64,000 nucleotides of DNA, from contig JAVXND010000011.1 in assembly GCA_036645955.1 (NCBI GenBank), positions 1 through 64,000 of the forward strand, given 5' to 3'. The notes beneath the pieces are model-generated. The model had not been told where the DNA came from and searched no databases. It saw only the letters and a list, made by a program, of their open reading frames with translations. The position numbers and the translations under genes were made by a program. The stretch comes from Limiplasma sp036645955 (GTDB lineage: Bacteria; Bacillota; Clostridia; Christensenellales; Aristaeellaceae). How positions within the stretch are numbered: the first letter of the stretch is position 1; every line of letters starts with the position of its first letter. Positions 15,293 to 22,666 of the stretch are shown piece by piece.

Positions 15293-16234
15293 GTGAATTC
15301 AATCAAAGTAGATAGGCTTGTAAGTATAATTATGCTGCTTCTTGAGAAGAAACGGATCAGTGCTCAGGCATTAGCAGATCAATTTGAGGTGTCAACCCGC
15401 ACCATCTACCGTGATATAGACACAATAAACCTGGCGGGCATTCCCGTTCATGCCGCATCGGGTGCAGGTGGTGGCTTTGAAATTATGGAACAATACAAAA
15501 TTGATAAAAAAGTATTTTCAACCGCAGACCTTACCGCAATCATGACGGGACTTTCCAGCCTGTCTAACATCATCCGCGGCGATGAACGATTAAGCGCCAT
15601 TGCGAAGGTCAAGAGCATTATTCCTGCCGACAAAACGAAGGACGTTGCGTTAAAGACAAATCAAATATGGATAGATTTTAGTCCATGGATGGGAAACAGA
15701 AACATACAACCCGCTTTGGAAAAAATCAAAAAGGCCTTGCAGGAAAGCAAGCTGGTTTCGTTTGAATATGTAGCCCATCGTGCATGTAGAACCAAACGAA
15801 TAGCGGAGCCTTATCAGCTTGTACTCAAAAGTGGTCATTGGTATTTGCATGGGTATTGCCATATGAGAAAAGATTTTCGCCTGTTCAAACTGTCCCGCAT
15901 ATCAAACCTGCAGATGCGAGAGGAAACTTTTGCGCCGCAGAATGATCAAAAGCCTACTTTGGATTTTGAGGAAATTTTGGAAACCATGCAAACAAAAATC
16001 AAAATCCGTATTCATCAATCAGTCGTGGATAGGGTGCTTGATTTCTGTGCATTTGAAGACTTTCTACCCGATGGCAATGAACATTACATTGTGAGCTTTC
16101 CTTTTATAGAGAACGATTACTACTATCATATTCTTTTGAGCTTCGGTGAATTATGCGAGTGCTTAGCGCCTTGCCGCATCCGTGAAGAAATGAAACGCAG
16201 AATACATAACATCGCCGCTCTTTACGAAGGTTAA
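15293..16234 (+). CDS. YafY-type HTH/WYL transcriptional regulator
   Basis: The 313-residue protein has an N-terminal winged helix (residues about 5-60, ISAQALADQFEVSTRTIYRDIDTINLAGIPV), a middle region, and a WYL domain (about 145-215) with SFEYV, RIAEPYQLVLKSGHWYLHGYC and FRLFKLSRI. This is the usual layout of the YafY family, which senses ligands through the WYL domain. The start is a GTG at 15293 with AAAGAAAGG upstream. It is divergent from the DJ-1/PfpI gene and the gap carries two overlapping dyads, which suggests control of that gene and of itself. The gene ends 28 bases before the first copy of the 131-base repeat. Confidence 0.92.
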   Translation: MNSIKVDRLVSIIMLLLEKKRISAQALADQFEVSTRTIYRDIDTINLAGIPVHAASGAGGGFEIMEQYKIDKKVFSTADLTAIMTGLSSLSNIIRGDERLSAIAKVKSIIPADKTKDVALKTNQIWIDFSPWMGNRNIQPALEKIKKALQESKLVSFEYVAHRACRTKRIAEPYQLVLKSGHWYLHGYCHMRKDFRLFKLSRISNLQMREETFAPQNDQKPTLDFEEILETMQTKIKIRIHQSVVDRVLDFCAFEDFLPDGNEHYIVSFPFIENDYYYHILLSFGELCECLAPCRIREEMKRRIHNIAALYEG

Positions 16235-16262
16235 CGAAAAAAAGCATGCCAATAGAAACAAG

Positions 16263-16393
16263 CGGTGGCTTGGTTTGTTCGTACTGCTATGCATAAAGAA
16301 AACTGGGAACAGGATAAAAATCCTGTTCCTAGTTTTAGGGATGCCTCGTTGACATATTTGCAGCAGTGCCGTAGCTTGTTAATATTCCGCACT
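16263..16393. repeat. 131-base repeat, copy A (duplicated asnS 3' end and terminator)
   Basis: This segment aligns without gaps to 17951-18081 with about a dozen mismatches in 131 bases. Read on the minus strand its right end spells AGT GCG GAA TAT TAA, the last codons (SAEY and stop) of asnS, with GCG in place of the GCA found in the real gene. It lies just beyond the stop codon of the anti-sigma gene. Confidence 0.9.
16299..16336. terminator. Bidirectional terminator within repeat copy A
   Basis: GGGAACAGGA pairs with TCCTGTTCC and the stem extends into flanking A and T runs (AAAAC/GTTTT) with a two-base mismatch. It can end both the YafY-type gene on the plus strand and the anti-sigma gene on the minus strand. 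Confidence 0.75.
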
Positions 16394-16404
16394 CCTTTGT
16401 GAAA

Positions 16405-17328
16405 TCAACCATTACCACCAGTCAACAGGTTCGTTTTCAGCACTTCGCCAGTTCGAGCGTCAACAACTACGGCAATATCCATGTCTACGCCATCCTGCAC
16501 TAGCTGGAAGCCAAAGGTCCAAATTGGATTGCCAGAGTCACGCTGATAGAAGATTGGTTCACCTGCATCTTTGCCCTCTTTCACCTGCGACAGCTGTGCG
16601 CTTTCCAGTTCATCTTTTGTAAGGCTGTATTCTTGGGTAATTGCTTGTAGCGCTATGCTCATGGCTTTTTCCTGTTTGATATCCTCTGTTCCCGGCGCAG
16701 CAGGATGTACCATTTCTCCTAACCACCAAGCATCGCCCTCCTGCCGCTGGCGATCCGGTAAGGGCAATGCCGAATCTATTTCATAGAGCGGTCCAGAAAT
16801 GGCAGAGGCTTCCTCTGGGTTTTCAAGCGCCATTTCCAGCTGCTTTTGCCCCCATATGGGTGAAGTTAGATCGCCCTTTTCCAAATCCTCCTTCGAACCG
16901 TCATAGCTCCATGTGATTTCAGCCGCTTTTCCGCCGTGAACAGTCACCAGATATTGCCCAAGCAGCACGGGTGCATAGCCATTAGCAATATAGTTAACAG
17001 TCCAAATTTCCCCATCTTTTTTCGCATTCTTGGCGAATAAACCAATGGTTTGGTTTGTCAGTCCGTATTTTTCAAACAGAGCCTGATTTGCGATGAGCAT
17101 TGTGTTGGATTCTTCAGAACGCTGTACCAGCGTCACCGCCAACGCCGCTACCGATACCAGCAAAAGAACGATTATGAGGATCAAGCCCATAGATACTTTT
17201 CTTTTCACCTTGGGTTCTCCTTTCGCATTGTGAAGAATGCGCTGTGCCAGCCACGGGTCGCTCTTCATGCCAGATAGGGTGGTATCAAAGGCATGCTGAA
17301 ATTGCTTTCTTTCATCTTGATGATCCAT
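16405..17328 (-). CDS. Putative membrane anti-sigma factor
   Basis: The 307-residue protein has a cytosolic N-terminal part (about 46 residues), one membrane helix at about 47-68, and an extracytoplasmic region of about 240 residues. The C-terminal end (IWTFGFQLVQDGVDMDIAVVVDARTGEVLKT) resembles a PepSY-like repeat, as seen in several clostridial anti-sigma or sensor proteins. Its gene overlaps the 3' end of an ECF sigma gene by 17 bases, with AGGAGG before the ATG, so the two are translationally coupled. It most likely sequesters that sigma factor at the membrane until an envelope signal is received. No zinc-binding anti-sigma motif is visible. The module is flanked by 131-base repeats. Confidence 0.75.
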   Translation of the reverse strand: MDHQDERKQFQHAFDTTLSGMKSDPWLAQRILHNAKGEPKVKRKVSMGLILIIVLLLVSVAALAVTLVQRSEESNTMLIANQALFEKYGLTNQTIGLFAKNAKKDGEIWTVNYIANGYAPVLLGQYLVTVHGGKAAEITWSYDGSKEDLEKGDLTSPIWGQKQLEMALENPEEASAISGPLYEIDSALPLPDRQRQEGDAWWLGEMVHPAAPGTEDIKQEKAMSIALQAITQEYSLTKDELESAQLSQVKEGKDAGEPIFYQRDSGNPIWTFGFQLVQDGVDMDIAVVVDARTGEVLKTNLLTGGNG

Positions 17329-17839
17329 CCATAGCTCCTCCTTCTAGCATTTTACGAAGTGTACATCTTGCCTGCTTTAGACGTGTTGATACCGTAGATT
17401 GACCTGTCCCTAAAGCAACAGCGATTTCTTGAGTGGTCATGTTTTGATAATAGTAGAGCAGGATCACTTCTTTGAGTTTATGCGGCAATTTCATTACAGC
17501 AAGCGTTAATTCCACATCTTCTTCCTGTGGCTGTATCACAGCTTCTGGCAACTGGTCGGGTGTAATCCGTCGATCCAAATAACGAAACCATGCTGAGCGC
17601 CGCATATCTCGACAGGTGTTGATGGCAATGCGCATCAGCCAAGTTTTGTCGCTGCATTCACCACGGAATGCGCCCAAGGCCAGATATGCCTTGAGAAAAG
17701 ATTCCTGCGTTGCATCCTTGGCTTGCTCCGCATCATGAAGATATAGATAACACATACGAAGCACGACTTGTTGGTATTGCTCCACCAGTTGCTCCAGCCG
17801 TTGATCTCGGATGCTGTCAGGGCCCGTGACAACTTCCAT
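17312..17839 (-). CDS. ECF-type RNA polymerase sigma factor
   Basis: This 175-residue sigma-70 family protein has region 2 (about 20-85, DATQESFLKAYLALGAFRG and TWLMRIAINTCRDMRR) and region 4 (about 110-165, LPHKLKEVILLYYYQNMTTQEIAVALGTGQSTVSTRLKQARCTLRK) and lacks regions 1 and 3, as ECF sigmas do. AAGGAGG precedes the ATG. It is followed by the coupled anti-sigma gene. Upstream on the minus strand TCTATAAAAGT occurs twice, and the nearer copy reads CGTCTATAAAAG, which resembles the CGTC core of ECF -10 elements, so it may drive its own operon; that is tentative. Confidence 0.92.
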   Translation of the reverse strand: MEVVTGPDSIRDQRLEQLVEQYQQVVLRMCYLYLHDAEQAKDATQESFLKAYLALGAFRGECSDKTWLMRIAINTCRDMRRSAWFRYLDRRITPDQLPEAVIQPQEEDVELTLAVMKLPHKLKEVILLYYYQNMTTQEIAVALGTGQSTVSTRLKQARCTLRKMLEGGAMDGSSR

Positions 17840-17950
17840 CTGCTGCTCACCTCCTTACACTTTTATAGACGATGCGCTTTCAAAAATTATCGGGTTTTAG
17901 AAAAATACTTTTATAGAAAACGATTGCTACTAGCATATGCTTTTGTGCAT

Positions 17951-18081
17951 CGGTGGCTTGCTTTGTTCGTACTGCTATGCATAAAGAAAACGGGGAACAG
18001 GAGAAAAATCCTGTTCCCCGTTTTAGGGATGCCTCATTGATATATTTGCAGAAGTGCCGTGACTTGTTAATATTCTGCACT
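17951..18081. repeat. 131-base repeat, copy B (at the real asnS 3' end)
   Basis: This copy contains the last codons of asnS and its downstream terminator, and lies 1688 bases from copy A in direct orientation. The two copies bracket the sigma/anti-sigma genes. Confidence 0.9.
17987..18024. terminator. Terminator of asnS
   Basis: A perfect 16-bp stem (AAAACGGGGAACAGGA and its complement) with a 6-base loop carries A and T runs at its base, so it works as a terminator on either strand. It closes the long minus-strand operon. Confidence 0.9.
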
Positions 18082-19461
18082 GCCTGTGGTGCGGGGGAAG
18101 GGGAGCACATCGCGAATGTTGGTCATGCCTGTTAGGTACATAATCAAGCGCTCAAAGCCAATGCCAAAGCCAGCATGCGGGTTTGTGCCGTAACGGCGGG
18201 TATCAATATAGAACGCATAATCTTCTGTGCGCATGCCCATTTCAGCAATGCGCTTTGTTAACAGATCAAGACGTTCCTCGCGCTGACTGCCGCCAATCAG
18301 CTCGCCAATGCCAGGCACCAGCAGGTCTACGGCCGCAACCGTTTTTTGGTCTTCGTTCATGCGCATATAAAAGGCTTTGATATCCTTTGGATAGTTATAT
18401 ACAAAGACGGGTTTGCCAAAGTGCTTTTCACTCAAATAGCGTTCATGCTCGGTTTGCAAATCAATGCCCCAAGAAACAGGGTAATCGAAGGTGTGACCGC
18501 TGTTCTTGAGCAGTTCAATGGCTTCGGTGTAGGTGCAGCGTGCAAACTCATTGTCAACAATCGCCTTGAGCTTTTCGGTTAATCCCTTTTCCACAAAGCT
18601 GTCAAGGAAAGCAATTTCTTCGGCGGCTTGCGATAAAATATGGGTCACAATGTATTTAAGCATTTCCTCAGCCAAAGCCATATCATCAAACAAATCAGCA
18701 AAGGCAATTTCGGGCTCTATCATCCAAAACTCGGCGGCATGGCGGGTTGTGTTGCTGTTTTCTGCACGGAATGTAGGCCCGAAGGTATACACATTGCGAA
18801 ATGCCATGCAAAAGGTTTCAACATTCAGCTGGCCGCTGACGGTCAGGTTGGATTGCTTGCCAAAAAAATCTTGCGAATAGTCTGGCTGACCCTTTTCGGT
18901 CATGGGCAGATGATCCAGCGGAAGGGTGGTTACTTGAAACATTTCGCCTGCGCCTTCACAATCGCTTGTGGTAATGATGGGGGTGTGCACATAGGTGAAT
19001 CCGCGCTCTGCAAAGAATGCATGAATGAGCTGAGCGGCTATGGAACGAATGCGAAAAACCGCGTAAAATGTATTGGTGCGCGGGCGAAGATGCGCGATTG
19101 TGCGAAGATATTCAAAGGAATGGCGCTTCTTTTGCAAAGGATAATCAGCGGCACAAAGCCCCAAGGTTTCGACCTTTGTGGCTTTTAACTCAAAGGGCTG
19201 CTTCATGCCAGGCGTTAACACCAGCTCGCCTGTAGCACGAATGGCACTTCCTAAGGTTAACTTGACTGCGTCGGAAAAATCTTCGGTAACCCCATCCTCT
19301 AAAACGATTTGCAGGTTCTTAAAAAAAGTACCATCATTTAATTCGATGAAACCAAAAGCTTTGCTATCGCGTACCGTGCGCACCCAGCCTGAAACAACAC
19401 AGCTTTTAAGGTTGCTTGTGAGGGTTGCGTGATATAGTTTTTCAATGCTCATGTCTGCCAT
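18067..19461 (-). CDS. asnS: Asparaginyl-tRNA synthetase
   Basis: The 464-residue enzyme charges tRNA-Asn with asparagine in the cytosol. It has an N-terminal OB-fold anticodon-binding domain (about 1-105, VVSGWVRTVRDSKAFGFIELNDGT) and a class II catalytic domain with motif 2 (FRAENSNTTRHAAEFWMIEPE) and motif 3 near the end (GFGIGFERLIMYLTGMTNIRDVLPFPRT). The N-to-F-R-A-E-N pattern and the C-terminal PRTTGSAEY are those of AsnRS rather than AspRS. Length is normal. AAGGAGG precedes the ATG. It is the last gene of an operon beginning near 24600 and follows glk by 26 bases. Its 3' end is duplicated at 16379-16393. Confidence 0.96.
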   Translation of the reverse strand: MADMSIEKLYHATLTSNLKSCVVSGWVRTVRDSKAFGFIELNDGTFFKNLQIVLEDGVTEDFSDAVKLTLGSAIRATGELVLTPGMKQPFELKATKVETLGLCAADYPLQKKRHSFEYLRTIAHLRPRTNTFYAVFRIRSIAAQLIHAFFAERGFTYVHTPIITTSDCEGAGEMFQVTTLPLDHLPMTEKGQPDYSQDFFGKQSNLTVSGQLNVETFCMAFRNVYTFGPTFRAENSNTTRHAAEFWMIEPEIAFADLFDDMALAEEMLKYIVTHILSQAAEEIAFLDSFVEKGLTEKLKAIVDNEFARCTYTEAIELLKNSGHTFDYPVSWGIDLQTEHERYLSEKHFGKPVFVYNYPKDIKAFYMRMNEDQKTVAAVDLLVPGIGELIGGSQREERLDLLTKRIAEMGMRTEDYAFYIDTRRYGTNPHAGFGIGFERLIMYLTGMTNIRDVLPFPRTTGSAEY

Positions 19462-19487
19462 GGTTATGCCTCCTTGATATTTCAGTT

Positions 19488-20432
19488 TTATTTGCCCAAC
19501 ATTGCCGCGCCGATCATGCCAGCATCCGCGCCCAATCTGGCAATTTCGATACGGGAATAGGGGAGCGTTTTAAAGAGCAAGTAACGCGGTATGCGTTCCC
19601 GTACTGCGTTGACTAAAAAGCCGCCAGCCTTGCTCAAGCCGCCGCCTAGCACGATCATTTCCGGATCCAAAAAGGTGATGATGGTGTAAATGGCTTTGCA
19701 TAGGTAATCCACATAGTGGTTAAACACTTTCATGGCTACATCGTCATTTTCCTTGGCGGCATCAAAAACCATTTTGGCAGTGAGCTTGCTCACATCGCCG
19801 CCGCACAGGTCGTACATCATGCTATCGGGGTGCTGCAGAACCATTTGCTTTCCCATGCGGATGACTGCGGTTGCACTGCAATAGCGCTCCAAACAGCCAT
19901 AGTTGCCGCAGCTGCAGGGCTCACCGCCGATATCCATGGGGATGTGGCCAATTTCACTGCCCACACCGTGAAAGCCGCTCCAAGGCCTGCCGTCAATAAC
20001 AATTCCGCCGCCTACGCCTGTGCCCAAAGTAATGAATACACTGCTATGACAGCCTGCACTCACGCCGCAAACGCTTTCAGCAAAGCCGGCAACCGTTGCG
20101 TCGTTATCGATGAACACGGGCTTATTAATGTATTTTTGAAGCTCTGCGCGCAAAGGCACATCCTTCCAGCCCATATTGGTACAAAAAATAACCATGCCCG
20201 TATTGATATCCGCAATTCCTGGTATGCCCACGCCAACGGCTTGCACATCACTTACTGTGTAACCGCTTTGGGCAAGCACCTCAAGTGCACAATTGCCCAT
20301 GTCGCGTATAATGGCTTCGTAAGGGCGACCCACCAGTGTGGGGGTTTCGCCTTGCGTAAGAATTTGACCTGACTCGTTTACAATGCCAATTTTAATCCCC
20401 GTACCGCCAACATCAATGCCAATGTAAACCAT
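19488..20432 (-). CDS. glk: ROK family glucokinase
   Basis: The 314-residue protein phosphorylates glucose with ATP at the start of glycolysis. It shows the ROK pattern: ATP-binding DVGGTGIKIG near residue 7, GTGVGGGIVIDG in the middle, the HVG-type segment EIGHIPMD, and the zinc site CSCGNYGCLE. The C-terminal half has PEMIVLGGGLSKAG. There is no DNA-binding domain, so it is a kinase rather than a ROK repressor. It overlaps the last base of hprK, so it is translationally coupled to the catabolite-control kinase. The pairing of HPr kinase and glucokinase is consistent with carbon sensing. Confidence 0.93.
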   Translation of the reverse strand: MVYIGIDVGGTGIKIGIVNESGQILTQGETPTLVGRPYEAIIRDMGNCALEVLAQSGYTVSDVQAVGVGIPGIADINTGMVIFCTNMGWKDVPLRAELQKYINKPVFIDNDATVAGFAESVCGVSAGCHSSVFITLGTGVGGGIVIDGRPWSGFHGVGSEIGHIPMDIGGEPCSCGNYGCLERYCSATAVIRMGKQMVLQHPDSMMYDLCGGDVSKLTAKMVFDAAKENDDVAMKVFNHYVDYLCKAIYTIITFLDPEMIVLGGGLSKAGGFLVNAVRERIPRYLLFKTLPYSRIEIARLGADAGMIGAAMLGK

Positions 20433-21385
20433 TATACGCTACCTCCCGCTTTAGGCTCATTATTGTTGCCCGAATTTTGGGCAATCAACTCGTTCAAACG
20501 CCTGTCCAGCTCATGGGCGGCACTATAGCCCATGCGCTTCAAGCTTAAATTTCGTGCCGCAACTTCAATGATAATAGCGAGGTTGCGGCCAGGACGTACA
20601 GGCATAATTTGATAGGGGACTTTTACGCCTAAAATGGTCACGGTTTCTTCCGTTAACCCCAAACGGTCATATTCCTTTGTGGAATCCCACTTTTCCATAT
20701 GAATGACCATATCAATGGATTTGCTTAAAATAACAGAACCCACACCATACATGGCGCGAATGTCAATAATGCCGATACCGCGTATTTCCATAAAGTGACG
20801 AACCATTTCAGGCGATTCTCCAATGAGGCGATCGTCCGCTACGCGGCAAATGTCTACCACGTCGTCTGCCGCAAGCTGATGCCCGCGCTTCACAAGCTCA
20901 AGCGCCGCTTCACTTTTGCCAACGCCGCTTTCACCCGTGAGCAAAATGCCAACGCCGTAAACATCCACCAAAACGCCATGGCGCGTAACGTGCGGAGCGA
21001 GTACGCGGTTTAGGTACATGATGACCTGCAATGTGAATTTGGTGGTTTTGGATTTGCTGAGGAATACAGGAATATCGCGCTCCTTGGCAATGGCGAGCAA
21101 CTCGCGCGGCGGGTTCATACCCCAGCAGGTGATGATGCAGGGGAGGCTATAGCCCATGTATTGGCGAAGTACTTTTTCACGAATGGCAGGGTCAAGAGAT
21201 TCAAGATAGGTCATTTCCACCTTGCCAATCACTTGCGGGCGCTCATTGGCAAAATACTCATAAAAGCCGCAAAACTGCATGCCTGGACGGTTGATATCGG
21301 TGACGTCAATATCCATTTCTGTTTTGGTGGTTTCAATCAAAGATTCAAGGTTTAGCTTGGTTTTGAAATCTTCAATGTTGATCAT
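20432..21385 (-). CDS. hprK: HPr kinase/phosphorylase
   Basis: The 317-residue bifunctional enzyme phosphorylates and dephosphorylates Ser46 of HPr and so controls carbon catabolite repression in Gram-positive bacteria. The N-terminal domain (1-130) is followed by the catalytic core with RHG (His136), the Walker A motif GESGVGKS at 151-158, and the downstream DIRAMYG and family signature region ending in LGVKVPYQIMPVRPGRNLA. The start is the ATG at 21385, with AAAGGAG seven bases upstream; the frame is open for 48 more codons but those overlap the previous gene. It overlaps the end of the HAD phosphatase gene by 14 bases and glk by one. Confidence 0.96.
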   Translation of the reverse strand: MINIEDFKTKLNLESLIETTKTEMDIDVTDINRPGMQFCGFYEYFANERPQVIGKVEMTYLESLDPAIREKVLRQYMGYSLPCIITCWGMNPPRELLAIAKERDIPVFLSKSKTTKFTLQVIMYLNRVLAPHVTRHGVLVDVYGVGILLTGESGVGKSEAALELVKRGHQLAADDVVDICRVADDRLIGESPEMVRHFMEIRGIGIIDIRAMYGVGSVILSKSIDMVIHMEKWDSTKEYDRLGLTEETVTILGVKVPYQIMPVRPGRNLAIIIEVAARNLSLKRMGYSAAHELDRRLNELIAQNSGNNNEPKAGGSV

Positions 21386-22193
21386 ATACGTTGCTCCTTT
21401 CCGATAAAATATGTTCCTGGATAAAATGTGCAAGACCGTCTTTTGTGTTGGGACCACATACAAATTGCGTGGATTGCTTGACCTCGTCGCGGGCATTGCC
21501 CATGGCAACGCTGTTTTTGGTGAAGGCAAGCATGCTCATATCGTTCAGGCTATCGCCAAAAACCACGGTTTTGTTTGGATCGAGCTGCATGAGCTCTGCA
21601 AGCCGAAACAGCGCGGTGCCCTTGGACGCGCCATAGGGCATAGCCTCTAAAAAATAAGGCTTGCTTTGCGTAAAGGCGGCGCGGCCTTCAAAAAGTCGGT
21701 TTGCAATGGGGTGCAGGCGCATAATTTCGTCAGGGTGGTTGACGCTGAGCACCTTGGGAACGGGAAAGTCAAGGAAGGCGGAAAGATCGCCTACCGCAAC
21801 GCCTTTCATGCCTGAGGATTGTTTGTACTTCTTTGCAGGATCACACTCTGCGGCATAGTAAAAGCAATCGTCGCGGTATACTTGAACGTAACAGCCGTTT
21901 TGCGTCAGAAAATCGCAGATTTCACAGGCAAGCGGCGCTTCAAACTGGGTGGTTTCCAGAATGGTATGATCGCCGTTGATAAGCTCCGTGCCATTGCCGC
22001 CAATGTAGGGCATGCCTGTGTTTAACTGCTTCATGAAGGGCAGCATGCTCGCATGCGTGCGCCCGCTGGCTGGAATCACCCTCAAGCCTCTTGAAAGGCA
22101 CTCGCGTAAAATGTTCAGGGTGTAATTGCTAATGACGCCTTCTTCATTAAAGAGGGTATCGTCCATGTCGGTAACAATGGTGTCGATGTTCAC
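21372..22193 (-). CDS. HAD superfamily Cof-type phosphatase
   Basis: The 273-residue protein has the Cof/YidA-type HAD layout: motif I DMDDTLF (nucleophile Asp9), motif II SGRTH, a large C2-type cap domain in the middle, and motif III/IV GDSLNDMSMLAF near residues 218-229. Such enzymes dephosphorylate sugar phosphates or cofactors such as FMN and pyridoxal phosphate, with broad specificity. It overlaps tadA by four bases and hprK by 14, so it is translated as part of the operon. Nothing in the neighbourhood decides the substrate; the nearby carbon-control genes make a sugar phosphate plausible. Confidence 0.9.
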   Translation of the reverse strand: MNIDTIVTDMDDTLFNEEGVISNYTLNILRECLSRGLRVIPASGRTHASMLPFMKQLNTGMPYIGGNGTELINGDHTILETTQFEAPLACEICDFLTQNGCYVQVYRDDCFYYAAECDPAKKYKQSSGMKGVAVGDLSAFLDFPVPKVLSVNHPDEIMRLHPIANRLFEGRAAFTQSKPYFLEAMPYGASKGTALFRLAELMQLDPNKTVVFGDSLNDMSMLAFTKNSVAMGNARDEVKQSTQFVCGPNTKDGLAHFIQEHILSERSNVYDQH

Positions 22194-22666
22194 GTTGCCT
22201 GTGCTCCTTTATCATTGGTTCGCTTTGCTTTGAAAAAACGGGTAAGTAACTGCTGTGCCTCATTTGCTAAGAGGCCGCCTACGCAGGTAAGACGGTGGTA
22301 AAAAGCGGGGTCGCGGGTGAGGGCATAAACGCTTTCCGCACAGCCCTGACGTTCGTCCTGTGCGGCAAAATAGCACGCGCCCATACGCGCCATAACCAAT
22401 GCGCCCGCACACATGGGGCATGGCTCTAAAGTAACATACAAGGTACATTCGTCGAGCCATTTTGTACCGAGAATGCGTGTAGCCTCCCGAATAACGAGCA
22501 TTTCTGCATGCGCGGTGGGGTCGCCGTTCGTTTCGCACAGGTTATGCGCTTGTGCGATGGGCTTACCACAGCAAGCAATTACGGCACCTACGGGGATTTC
22601 ACCTTCGTCAAATGCCTTTTGTGCTTGTGCGAGTGCAAGGCTCATCATTGCCTCATGCTCGCTCAT
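22190..22666 (-). CDS. tadA: tRNA-specific adenosine deaminase
   Basis: The 158-residue enzyme deaminates A34 to inosine in tRNA-Arg(ACG). The zinc and catalytic residues are visible in HAE (His53, Glu55) and PCPMC (Cys83, Cys86), and the GEIPVGAVI strand is typical of TadA. The protein has the normal bacterial length. It overlaps the capD-like gene upstream by four bases and the HAD gene downstream by four bases, so it is tightly coupled in the operon. Confusion with guanine or cytosine deaminases is unlikely given the motif spacing. Confidence 0.95.
   Translation of the reverse strand: MSEHEAMMSLALAQAQKAFDEGEIPVGAVIACCGKPIAQAHNLCETNGDPTAHAEMLVIREATRILGTKWLDECTLYVTLEPCPMCAGALVMARMGACYFAAQDERQGCAESVYALTRDPAFYHRLTCVGGLLANEAQQLLTRFFKAKRTNDKGAQAT

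Noticed and set aside
18640..19188. Long plus-strand frames opposite asnS and other minus-strand genes
   Set aside because: They are mirror frames of well-identified genes and have no binding sites or family resemblance.
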